Shown: positions 1 to 5,653 of the stretch, in pieces
How the letters are laid out: each line of letters starts with the position of its first letter
How positions within the stretch are numbered: position 1 is the first letter of the stretch
DNA from: Lachnospiraceae bacterium UBA4348
GTDB taxonomy: Bacteria > Bacillota > Clostridia > Lachnospirales > Lachnospiraceae
NCBI GenBank assembly: GCA_002394165.1
Contig: DGTA01000074.1
Location: forward strand, 1-6,669
DNA length: 6,669 nucleotides
Reading direction: 5' to 3'
Program-made: the position numbers and the translations under genes
Notes under the pieces: model-generated
Database searches by the model: none
What the model saw: the letters and a program-made list of their open reading frames with translations, nothing else
What the model was told of the DNA's origin: nothing

Positions 1-536
1 TCCGAGATGGACATCTCGTTGTCGTTTAACACGATAATAAAATTGCTGTCGACGTCGGCCGCGTTGTTTAAGGCCTCATAGGCCATCCCGCCGGTCAGGG
101 CCCCGTCTCCGATCACGGAGATGACATGGTAGTCCTCCCCGAGGATCTGCCTGGCGCACACGTATCCCAGGCCCGCGGAGATCGAGGTGGAGCTGTGTCC
201 TGTATCAAAAGCGTCGCAGCAGCTCTCGTTCCTTTTCGGGAATCCGCTCATGCCGCCGTATTTGCGCAGCCGGTCAAATTCCGTCTTTCGTCCGGTCAGG
301 ATCTTGTGTGTATAGGACTGGTGCCCCACATCCCAGATGATCTTGTCCGCGGGAAGGTCAAAAGCCAGGTGAAGCGCCATAGTCAGCTCGACCACCCCCA
401 GGTTGGAGGCGAGATGCCCTCCGCTGACGCTGATCTTCTCGATCAGGAAAGAGCGGATCTCGTCTGCCAGCAGAGGCAGTTCTTCTTTTTCCAGCTGTTT
501 GATATCATTCTCTTTTTGGATCTTATCCAGTACCAT
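1..536 (-). CDS. dxs: 1-deoxy-D-xylulose-5-phosphate synthase, N-terminal part (runs off left edge)
   Basis: DXP synthase is a cytosolic thiamine-diphosphate enzyme that condenses pyruvate with glyceraldehyde 3-phosphate, the first step of the MEP isoprenoid pathway. I translated the minus strand from ATG at 536 and obtained 178 uninterrupted codons before the window edge, roughly 29% of a usual ~620-residue protein. Family landmarks are in the expected order: SGGHLASNLGVVELT at residues 38-52 (conserved active-site His41), WDVGHQSYTHK at 68-78 (His72), FDTGHSSTSISAGLG at 110-124, and the thiamine-diphosphate/Mg2+ motif starting GDGALTGGMAYEALNNA at 143-159, followed by VLNDNEMSIS. The start is supported by GGGAG seven bases upstream. 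It follows ispA by 13 bases in the same direction, so the two isoprenoid genes are very probably cotranscribed. No frameshift is visible in the part present. Identity is secure; only the C-terminal part is unseen. Confidence 0.97.
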   Translation of the reverse strand, partial: MVLDKIQKENDIKQLEKEELPLLADEIRSFLIEKISVSGGHLASNLGVVELTMALHLAFDLPADKIIWDVGHQSYTHKILTGRKTEFDRLRKYGGMSGFPKRNESCCDAFDTGHSSTSISAGLGYVCARQILGEDYHVISVIGDGALTGGMAYEALNNAADVDSNFIIVLNDNEMSIS

Positions 537-543
537 ATGACTG

Positions 544-548
544 CTCCC
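544..548 (-). promoter_or_regulatory. Ribosome binding site of dxs
   Basis: The minus strand reads GGGAG, then seven bases, then the dxs ATG at 536. It lies in the 13-base gap after the ispA stop codon, so ribosomes finishing ispA end almost on top of it, which favours coupled translation. Confidence 0.75.
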
Positions 549-549
549 G

Positions 550-1449
550 TCAGCTGCTGCGGCTGGTCAGTTTATCAAAAAGCCAGCACAAAAATGAACA
601 ATCCGCCCCTGTCTCCTTAAGCAGCACCTTCGCCTGCGCGGTAAGAGCGGTGACCATCTCATCTGATTTTTCAAGCCCATATAGCGAGGCATAGGTCTCC
701 TTCTGATTCTTGCTGTCCGAATTCACCGGCTTGCCAAGCTCAGCCTCATCACCCGTGATATCCAGGATGTCGTCCCGGATCTGAAAGGCCATGCCGATCT
801 TTGCCCCTGCCTGCCTGACCTTATCCAGCTGCGCATCATCCGCGCCGCCCAGAACGGCGCCGATCAGCAGGGAGGCCGTGATCAGGGCACCGGTCTTCTT
901 CCGGTAGATGTAATCAAGCGTTTCGGCATCCTTTTCCTGCCCGTCAAGAGCCACGTCCACCGACTGGCCGCCAAGCATCCCGTCCCAGCCAACAGAACGG
1001 GCAAGGATCTTAAGGGCACGGATCACGCGCTGCGCATCCCCGGTCAGATCGAAAGCCAGAAGCGCCGTCTCGTATCCGAGGTTGAGCAGGCCGTCACCGG
1101 CCAGGATGGCGGCCGCCTCCCCGAACTGGGCGTGGGTGGTCTTTTTCCCCCGTCTGTAAAGGTCATTGTCCATGGCCGGCAGATCGTCGTGCACCAGCGA
1201 GTGCGTGTGGATCATCTCCATCGCCGCCATAAAAGGCCCGATCTCCTCTCCGGAACCTCCGAACATCCGGTACGCCTCTTCCATCATCACCGGGCGGAGC
1301 CGTTTTCCACCGGCCGTAATGCTGTAATTCATTGCGCGGATCAGGTCCGCGGCTTCCCCTTCTTCAGCAGGCAGGAAGCTTTTGATGATCTCCTCCGCCT
1401 GCGCCGTCAGGGCGCGCAGTTTTTCTTCAGAATTCAACAAGCTCACCAT
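550..1449 (-). CDS. ispA: Short-chain polyprenyl diphosphate synthase (farnesyl/geranyl diphosphate synthase)
   Basis: This trans-prenyltransferase condenses isopentenyl diphosphate with allylic diphosphates to give C10-C15 (possibly C20) chains in the cytosol. Counting from ATG at 1449 gives 299 residues, normal for the family. Visible motifs are AGGKRLRP at about 46-53, the first aspartate-rich motif HDDLPAMD at 87-94 with the two-residue insertion typical of bacterial farnesyl synthases, RRGKKTTH at 99-106, KKTG at 184-187, and the second aspartate-rich motif QIRDDILD at 223-230. The residue five before the first motif, which helps set chain length, is His83 (Tyr in E. coli IspA as I recall), so exact product length is uncertain. 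The start is ambiguous: GGGAGG directly abuts ATG 1449, so GTG 1446 or TTG 1440/1437 could be the true start, and a longer GTG 1470 frame lacks a good ribosome site. It overlaps the end of xseB by about 20 bases. The next gene is dxs, in the same pathway. Confidence 0.95.
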   Translation of the reverse strand: MVSLLNSEEKLRALTAQAEEIIKSFLPAEEGEAADLIRAMNYSITAGGKRLRPVMMEEAYRMFGGSGEEIGPFMAAMEMIHTHSLVHDDLPAMDNDLYRRGKKTTHAQFGEAAAILAGDGLLNLGYETALLAFDLTGDAQRVIRALKILARSVGWDGMLGGQSVDVALDGQEKDAETLDYIYRKKTGALITASLLIGAVLGGADDAQLDKVRQAGAKIGMAFQIRDDILDITGDEAELGKPVNSDSKNQKETYASLYGLEKSDEMVTALTAQAKVLLKETGADCSFLCWLFDKLTSRSS

Positions 1450-1639
1450 CCTCCCGAATCTGCATAACACTCTTTTCCGTCAGGTCGATCTGGCTGCTGC
1501 ATTTTTTCAGCAGCTCCATGCCCTCTTTCCAGATGCGGAAGGATTCCTCAAGGGGGATCTGGCCTTCCTGCAGGCGGCCGATCATCTCATCGAGCTGTTC
1601 AAAAGACTCTTCCAACGAGAATTCTTCATTTGTGGTCAT
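1427..1639 (-). CDS. xseB: Exodeoxyribonuclease VII small subunit
   Basis: XseB is the small subunit of exonuclease VII, which digests single-stranded DNA in both directions; several small subunits bind the long helical part of XseA. The 70-residue product is close to the usual 65-85. It has the family pattern of two helices: SFEQLDEMIGRLQEGQ at 12-27, then the PLEES turn at 29-33, then WKEGMELLKKCSSQID at 37-52, ending in an acidic tail. The ATG at 1639 is chosen because AGAGG lies about nine bases upstream and the protein then begins MTTNEEFSLEES. An in-frame start at 1663 would add eight residues inside the end of xseA and looks unnecessary. The start overlaps the end of xseA by 14 bases, the expected arrangement for two subunits of one complex, and the stop lies within the start of ispA. 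Confidence 0.95.
   Translation of the reverse strand: MTTNEEFSLEESFEQLDEMIGRLQEGQIPLEESFRIWKEGMELLKKCSSQIDLTEKSVMQIREDGELVEF
1450..1455 (-). promoter_or_regulatory. Shine-Dalgarno sequence of ispA, start-deciding
   Basis: GGGAGG on the minus strand lies inside the last codons of xseB. It touches the ATG at 1449 with no spacer, is 3 bases from GTG 1446, and is 9 bases from TTG 1440. Normal spacing of 5-9 bases would favour TTG 1440, giving a protein starting near LLNSEEKLRAL, nine bases shorter than annotated here. Confidence 0.55.
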
Positions 1640-2858
1640 TATCTTTATCCTCTTCTGTCTCAAACATACGGATGCCCCTCACCTCAGCATCGGCAGAGCC
1701 GTCCGCGAAGTACAGCCTGATCTGCCCGGCCTCTCCCGCCTCTGCGGCGGTCTGTATGCGCTTTCCCCCGAGGTTCTCTGCCAGGGCATATCCCTGTCGG
1801 AGTCTTTCCTTCGGAGAAAGTCCGGCCAGTTTCTGTTCCATCAGTTCCAGCCGGTGCCTCTGCCTCTCAAGCGCCCGGTTCATTCCTTCCTCCAGTGACA
1901 GCCTCTTATCCTCCAGCTGCTGCCGCAGCCGGTTGATCTGGCTGACCGGAGAGAACAGGGCCATTTTAAGCTTCCTGTTTTCAAGTCCGGCGCGGCGGTC
2001 CCGGATAACGGCTTCCATCAGCTGGGTAAGCCTCTTCTCCAGCGCACCGATCTGCTCCACTACCCCGGCCATGTCAGCCACCGCCAGCTCAGCGGCAGCG
2101 GAGGGCGTCGGCGCCCTGAGGTCCGCCACCAGGTCTGTGATCACCGTGTCCGTCTCATGGCCCACCGCCGAGATCACCGGAACGCGGCATGCAAACACCG
2201 CCCTGGCAGTCTCCTCCTCGTTGAAAGCCCACAGGTCTTCGATGGATCCCCCTCCGCGGCCGACGATCATCACGTCCACCCCTGCCTTTTCAAGCAACCG
2301 GATGCCCTCCGAGATGCTGGCTGCGGCGCCTTCTCCCTGCACCTGCGCAGGATAGAGAAGGATCCGGATCCCGGGGTTGCGCCGCTTCGCGATATTGATG
2401 ATATCCCGGACGGCCGCTCCGGTGGGAGCCGTCACCACGCCCAGGGTCTTTATGTATTTCGGGATGGGAACCTTGTAGGCTGGATCGAACATTCCCATCT
2501 CCTCAAGTTCCCGTTTCAGCGCCTCGTACTGCTCGTAGAGCCTTCCGATTCCGTCCGGTGTCACCGCCCTCGCATACAGCTGGTAGGATCCGCCTTTCGG
2601 ATATACGCTGATCGATCCGGACACGATCACGTTCTGCCCGTTCTGGAGCGTGAAGGTAAGACCCCGCCGGTTCCCCGCGAACATGATGCAGGAGATCTGG
2701 GCCTCCCGATCCTTCAGGGTAAAATAGATATGGCCGGAGCTGTGATACTTGCAGTTGGAGATCTCACCGCGTACGCTCACCCTCGTCATCAAAAGATCCT
2801 GGTCGAACATGCGGCGGATATACTCACTGACCTGCCCTACCGAATAAACGCTGTTCAT
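1626..2858 (-). CDS. xseA: Exodeoxyribonuclease VII large subunit
   Basis: XseA is the catalytic subunit of exonuclease VII, a metal-dependent single-strand DNA exonuclease that trims DNA to short oligonucleotides in repair. The product is 410 residues, in the usual 400-460 range. Order of parts: an N-terminal OB fold (about 1-105, with VSVRGEISNCKYHSSGHIYF) for single-strand binding; the catalytic domain (about 125-260) with TAPTGAAVRDI (Asp152), VGRGGGSIEDLWAFNEE (Arg201) and SAVGHETDTVITD (His234, Asp237); a long helical region (about 262-345) that carries the small subunits; and a C-terminal strand region with LSPKERLRQGYAL at 348-360 and LYFADGSADAEV. The conserved Asp, Arg, His and Asp positions are all present. 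The start ATG shares an ATGA overlap with the nusB stop, implying translational coupling, and a purine-rich GGGGACGAGAA precedes it. The acidic C terminus overlaps xseB. Confidence 0.97.
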   Translation of the reverse strand: MNSVYSVGQVSEYIRRMFDQDLLMTRVSVRGEISNCKYHSSGHIYFTLKDREAQISCIMFAGNRRGLTFTLQNGQNVIVSGSISVYPKGGSYQLYARAVTPDGIGRLYEQYEALKRELEEMGMFDPAYKVPIPKYIKTLGVVTAPTGAAVRDIINIAKRRNPGIRILLYPAQVQGEGAAASISEGIRLLEKAGVDVMIVGRGGGSIEDLWAFNEEETARAVFACRVPVISAVGHETDTVITDLVADLRAPTPSAAAELAVADMAGVVEQIGALEKRLTQLMEAVIRDRRAGLENRKLKMALFSPVSQINRLRQQLEDKRLSLEEGMNRALERQRHRLELMEQKLAGLSPKERLRQGYALAENLGGKRIQTAAEAGEAGQIRLYFADGSADAEVRGIRMFETEEDKDNDHK

Positions 2859-3307
2859 TTCTCGTCCCCGGGGATCTCCCTGGCCAGCCTGGCGAGCAGG
2901 CCGTTGATGAAGGCCGGCGATTCGTCCGTCCCGTAACGCTTGGCCAGTTCCACGGCCTCGTTGATCGCAACGCCTGTCGGGATCTCATCATCATAGAACA
3001 TCTCATACACGGCAAGGCGGAGGATCGCCAGATCAGCCCTGGCCATTCTTCCGGTACGCCATCCCCTGGCGATCCTGTTGAGCCTGTCATCCAGCTGCGG
3101 GATCATTTCCGCCACCATCCCGGCCTTTCGTGCGATCAGCTCGGCTTCCTCCTCACCGGCCAGCTCCGGCGGATTGGGCATCTCCTCCTCGCCGCTTTTT
3201 TCAAAATACATCCTGGCCTGCTCTTCCCTGTCGCTTTCACGGCAAAAATCAAAATCGAATACCAGCCTGAAGATGTTTTCCCTGATCTGTCTTCTCGTCA
3301 TTGCCAT
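2855..3307 (-). CDS. nusB: Transcription antitermination factor NusB
   Basis: NusB binds boxA RNA together with ribosomal protein S10 (NusE) and helps RNA polymerase read through terminators, chiefly in rRNA operons. The 150-residue protein fits the usual 130-160. Signature segments are TRRQIRENIFRLVFDFDF at 4-21, ILRLAVYEMFY at 95-105, IPTGVAINEAVELAKRYG at 109-126 and FINGLLARLARE at 133-144. The middle (about 22-55) carries an acidic insert (EKSGEEEMPNPPELAGEEE) that is somewhat longer than in E. coli. ATG at 3307 is preceded by AAGGA eight bases upstream; a second ATG lies two codons later at 3301, so the start could shift by two residues. The stop overlaps the xseA start (ATGA). A terminator-like hairpin lies just upstream and no promoter was found between it and nusB. 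Confidence 0.96.
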   Translation of the reverse strand: MAMTRRQIRENIFRLVFDFDFCRESDREEQARMYFEKSGEEEMPNPPELAGEEEAELIARKAGMVAEMIPQLDDRLNRIARGWRTGRMARADLAILRLAVYEMFYDDEIPTGVAINEAVELAKRYGTDESPAFINGLLARLAREIPGDEK

Positions 3308-3341
3308 CTGTTTCTTCCTTTCGAGGGCGTTTCCTTAAGTT

Positions 3342-3410
3342 AAAAGAAAAGCTGCCGGCACAAAAGATCCGGACGCGGTGCGTTCCTATTCTCTTTTTGC
3401 GACAGCAGCT
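3342..3410 (-). terminator. Terminator-like hairpin or attenuator between yqhY-like gene and nusB
   Basis: On the minus strand, AGCTGCTGTCGCAAAA (3410-3395) can pair with TTTTGTGCCGGCAGCT (3365-3350): 13 Watson-Crick pairs, two G-U wobbles and one mismatch. A small inner hairpin (ACGC-ACC-GCGT, 3383-3373) sits in the 29-base loop. It is followed immediately by TTTTCTTTT (3350-3342), the layout of an intrinsic terminator. Only about 34 bases remain before nusB, too few for an obvious promoter, so downstream genes probably depend on read-through; it may be a leaky terminator or a regulated attenuator. The long loop makes it an atypical terminator, hence moderate confidence. Confidence 0.55.
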
Positions 3411-3438
3411 ATTCCATATCCGGGCTTATCGTCCGTTT

Positions 3439-3822
3439 TTACTTGTCATTGTCCATGACCACGTTGGTGATCTTAATATTGACCTCAGCCACTTCCAGGC
3501 CGGTCATGGTCTCGATGGCTGTCTTGACCTTCTCCTGAATTTCGGCGCTGGTATCGGGAACACTGTATCCGTAACGCAGGTTCACATTCATTGCCACCCG
3601 CACCTGATCATTCTCCACCTGAAGCCTGACGCCCTTGGAGAGAGATTTGACACCCAGTTTCTCGATAAGCTCCCTGGTGGCATTCCCCGCCATGGAAGCG
3701 ACTCCTTCCACCTCAGAGGCGGCCAGTCCCGCGATGATGGCGATGACCTCATCGGCGATGATCGCCTTTCCGAATCCATCATTGATCTCGATGGTCCGGG
3801 TATGTGTATTTTCATTAGCCAT
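3439..3822 (-). CDS. yqhY: Asp23/Gls24-family protein (YqhY-like)
   Basis: This is a 127-residue soluble protein of the Asp23/Gls24 (DUF322) family. Recognisable features are the N-terminal EINDGFGKAIIADEVIAIIAGLAASEVEGVASM at about 11-44, ELIEKLGVKSLSKGVRLQVENDQVRVAMNVNLRYG at about 51-85, and the C-terminal IQEKVKTAIETMTGLEVAEVNIKITNVVM at about 95-123, where a fresh pair of strands follows a helix as in the family. There is no signal peptide or membrane segment. Position directly upstream of nusB matches B. subtilis yqhY, which has been linked genetically to acetyl-CoA carboxylase control and fatty-acid synthesis; accB and accC are not adjacent here. The biochemical function is not known. 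ATG 3822 has an excellent AGGAGG seven bases upstream and a strong promoter 34 bases further up. Family assignment is firm; the yqhY orthology is inferred from synteny. Confidence 0.9.
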   Translation of the reverse strand: MANENTHTRTIEINDGFGKAIIADEVIAIIAGLAASEVEGVASMAGNATRELIEKLGVKSLSKGVRLQVENDQVRVAMNVNLRYGYSVPDTSAEIQEKVKTAIETMTGLEVAEVNIKITNVVMDNDK

Positions 3823-3855
3823 TGATTTTCCTCCTGCGAAAACAACCTTACTGGG

Positions 3856-3884
3856 ATTATACCTTTATTCGCGCCGCTTGGCAA
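3856..3884 (-). promoter_or_regulatory. Sigma-A type promoter for the yqhY-nusB-xseAB-ispA-dxs unit
   Basis: The minus strand has TTGCCA (3884-3879; five of six consensus bases), a 17-base spacer and TATAAT (3861-3856; six of six). Transcription would begin near 3849, giving a leader of roughly 27 bases that contains the AGGAGG of the yqhY-like gene. It is the only promoter of this quality I see between prfC and dxs, so it may drive the whole downstream set if the hairpin before nusB is read through. Confidence 0.85.
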
Positions 3885-3917
3885 GTATGCCGCCACAGCA
3901 GAAGGCGACGCACCTGG

Positions 3918-5507
3918 TCAGTTCCTGCCGAATTCAGACAGCTTCAGTCCCGGGTTGCGCTCCAGGACCATTCCCACCGACCAGCTGTTGATAAACAAAA
4001 GCAGCGGTCTGCCCTTCAGGTCGACGATCCTCTTCATGTCAGAGGTGCCCGTGATGGCATTCACGTCGATCGGATTGTTCTCGATCCACCGGATATGCTC
4101 ATACGGAAGGTTCTCCAAAATGATATCCACATTATATTCATTCTCCAGCCGGTATTTGAGCACATCAAACTGCAGGACGCCCACAACGCCCACGATGATC
4201 TCTTCCATGCCGGCGTTCAGCTCCTGGAAGATCTGGATCGCACCTTCCTGCGCGATCTGGCTGATCCCCTTGACGAACTGCTTGCGCTTCATGGTATCCA
4301 CCTGGCGCACCCTGGCAAAATGCTCCGGCGCAAAGGTGGGAATACCTTCAAATGCAAATTTCTTCCCGGGCATGCACAGCGTATCGCCGATGGAAAAGAT
4401 ACCGGGATCAAAGACGCCGATGATGTCGCCGGCATACGCTTCCTTCACGATATGCCTCTCCTGGGCCATCATCTGCTGCGGCTGCGACAGCCGCTGCCGG
4501 TGGTCCCCCTGCACATGATAGACCTCCATGCCGGCATCGAACCTGCCCGAGCAGATGCGCATGAAAGCGATCCTGTCGCGGTGAGCCTTGTTCATGTTCG
4601 CCTGGATCTTGAAAACGAAGGCGGAGAAATCCTCATTCATGGGATCCACCAGGCCCGCGTCGGACATCCTCGGAAGCGGCGGATAGGTCATCTCCAGGAA
4701 ATACTTCAGGAACATCTCCACGCCGAAGTTCGTCAGCGCGGATCCGAAAAAGACCGGGGAGAGCTGTCCGCAGCTCACTTTTTCCTGGTCAAATTCAGCG
4801 CTCGCACCGTCGAGCAGCTCGATCTCCTCCTGGAGCTGGTCATAGGCAGCCTGTCCGATATATTCCAGCAGCGCCGGATCATCCAGTGCGTAACTGGTCT
4901 CCTCTCCCTCACGGGTTCCCTTCTGTGTATCCGTGCAGGAAATGACTTTTTCAAGTCTCCGGTCAAAGACACCCTTAAAATGTTTTCCCGAGCCGATGGG
5001 CCAGTTCATGGGGCAGGTGGCGATCCCCAGCTCCTTTTCGATATCATCCAGAAGGTCGAAGGTATCGTTCGCATCCCTGTCCATTTTATTGATGAAGGTA
5101 AAGATGGGGATGTGCCTCATCACGCAGACCTTGAACAGCTTCCTGGTCTGGGCCTCCACGCCCTTTGAAGCATCGATCACCATTACGGCCGAATCAGCCG
5201 CCATCAGCGTCCGGTAGGTATCTTCCGAGAAATCCTGGTGACCCGGGGTGTCCAGGATATTGATGCAGTACCCGTTGTATTCAAACTGAAGCACCGAGGA
5301 GGTAACGGAGATACCTCTCTCCTTCTCGATCTCCATCCAGTCGGACACGGCATGCCTTGCGGTCGCCTTTCCCTTGACCGAACCGGCCAGATTGATGGCC
5401 CCGCCGTAAAGCAGGAATTTTTCCGTAAGCGTCGTCTTACCCGCGTCGGGATGGGATATAATGGCGAAGGTTCGCCTTTTTCGGATCTCTTTACTTAAAT
5501 CACTCAC
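3918..5507 (-). CDS. prfC: Peptide chain release factor 3 (RF3)
   Basis: RF3 is a translational GTPase that removes RF1/RF2 from the ribosome after peptide release. From GTG 5507 the product is 529 residues, which is the length of E. coli RF3. GTPase motifs are AIISHPDAGKTT at 15-26 (P loop, Lys24), EKERGISVTSS at 61-71 (switch I, Thr69), DTPGHQDF at 86-93 (G3, His90), NKMDR at 140-144 (G4) and FGSALTNFGVEMFL further on (G5). The RF3-specific GGAINLAGSVKGKA at 35-48 and SDWMEIEKERGIS distinguish it from EF-G. The C-terminal part (PGIFSIGDTL, TFAPEHFARV, VGVLQFDVLKYRLENEYNVD) is typical of RF3. The GTG start is preferred because GGAGG lies eight bases upstream and the protein then begins MSDLSKEI; an in-frame ATG at 5522 and longer frames would start at or upstream of the predicted transcription start. 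It has its own promoter and is divergent from the carbamate-kinase gene. Confidence 0.97.
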   Translation of the reverse strand: MSDLSKEIRKRRTFAIISHPDAGKTTLTEKFLLYGGAINLAGSVKGKATARHAVSDWMEIEKERGISVTSSVLQFEYNGYCINILDTPGHQDFSEDTYRTLMAADSAVMVIDASKGVEAQTRKLFKVCVMRHIPIFTFINKMDRDANDTFDLLDDIEKELGIATCPMNWPIGSGKHFKGVFDRRLEKVISCTDTQKGTREGEETSYALDDPALLEYIGQAAYDQLQEEIELLDGASAEFDQEKVSCGQLSPVFFGSALTNFGVEMFLKYFLEMTYPPLPRMSDAGLVDPMNEDFSAFVFKIQANMNKAHRDRIAFMRICSGRFDAGMEVYHVQGDHRQRLSQPQQMMAQERHIVKEAYAGDIIGVFDPGIFSIGDTLCMPGKKFAFEGIPTFAPEHFARVRQVDTMKRKQFVKGISQIAQEGAIQIFQELNAGMEEIIVGVVGVLQFDVLKYRLENEYNVDIILENLPYEHIRWIENNPIDVNAITGTSDMKRIVDLKGRPLLLFINSWSVGMVLERNPGLKLSEFGRN

Positions 5508-5515
5508 CTGTTCAT

Positions 5516-5520
5516 CCTCC
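5516..5520 (-). promoter_or_regulatory. Ribosome binding site deciding the prfC GTG start
   Basis: GGAGG on the minus strand is followed by eight bases and then GTG at 5507. The in-frame ATG at 5522-5520 overlaps this site and has no ribosome binding site of its own, so the shorter protein is the better choice. Confidence 0.8.
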
Positions 5521-5532
5521 ATAACGACGTCA

Positions 5533-5561
5533 ATTTTAACAGGCACACCGGGCGATGTCAA
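5533..5561 (-). promoter_or_regulatory. Sigma-A type promoter of prfC
   Basis: TTGACA (5561-5556; six of six consensus bases), a 17-base spacer, then TAAAAT (5538-5533; five of six). Initiation is expected near 5526, leaving a leader of only about 19 bases before GTG 5507, just enough to include GGAGG. An 8-base direct repeat flanks the -35 box. Confidence 0.88.
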
Positions 5562-5572
5562 TGAACCGGGCG
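5547..5572. repeat. 8-base direct repeat ACCGGGCG flanking the prfC -35 box
   Basis: ACCGGGCG occurs at 5547-5554 and again at 5565-5572, 18 bases apart start to start, with the prfC -35 hexamer between them. The position would suit a repressor or activator site, but an exact 8-mer pair in a GC-rich stretch of about 130 bases can also occur by chance (rough expectation near one in eight). Confidence 0.35.
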
Positions 5573-5580
5573 CCTGTGTC

Positions 5581-5609
5581 TTGCTTTTTGAGGGACGGTT
5601 CCCTATAAT
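5581..5609 (+). promoter_or_regulatory. Sigma-A type promoter of the carbamate-kinase gene
   Basis: TTGCTT (5581-5586; three of six consensus bases), a 17-base spacer, then TATAAT (5604-5609; six of six). Initiation is expected near 5616, giving a leader of about 38 bases. The weak -35 and an inverted repeat filling the spacer suggest possible regulation. It is back to back with the prfC promoter, with 19 bases between the two -35 boxes. Confidence 0.75.
5591..5604. repeat. Small inverted repeat AGGGA-4-TCCCT in the kinase promoter spacer
   Basis: AGGGA (5591-5595) and TCCCT (5600-5604) are perfect inverted arms around CGGT. They lie between the -35 and -10 boxes and include the first T of TATAAT, a classic place for a repressor. 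The arms are short, so it may be coincidental, or a remnant of a dispersed GGGACGGTTC-type intergenic repeat that I recall from Firmicute genomes. Confidence 0.35.
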
Positions 5610-5653
5610 GAAACATGAGATCTTTCCGACCGAAATGAAAGAGAGGCTTTTCC

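Noticed and set aside
126..620. Plus-strand 164-codon frame across the left end
   Set aside because: It is antisense to dxs, whose thiamine-diphosphate motifs are unmistakable, and it spans the dxs-ispA junction without a convincing ribosome site.
1630..2936. Plus-strand open frames opposite xseA (including Ser-rich and His-rich products)
   Set aside because: The minus strand carries intact xseA with catalytic motifs and overlapping neighbours; the plus-strand products show only shadow-frame composition.
3822..5168. A 448-codon open frame on the plus strand opposite prfC
   Set aside because: It is antisense to a complete, well-conserved RF3 gene, its protein has no recognisable family, and it is rich in His, Leu and Arg as expected of a shadow frame in GC-rich coding DNA.
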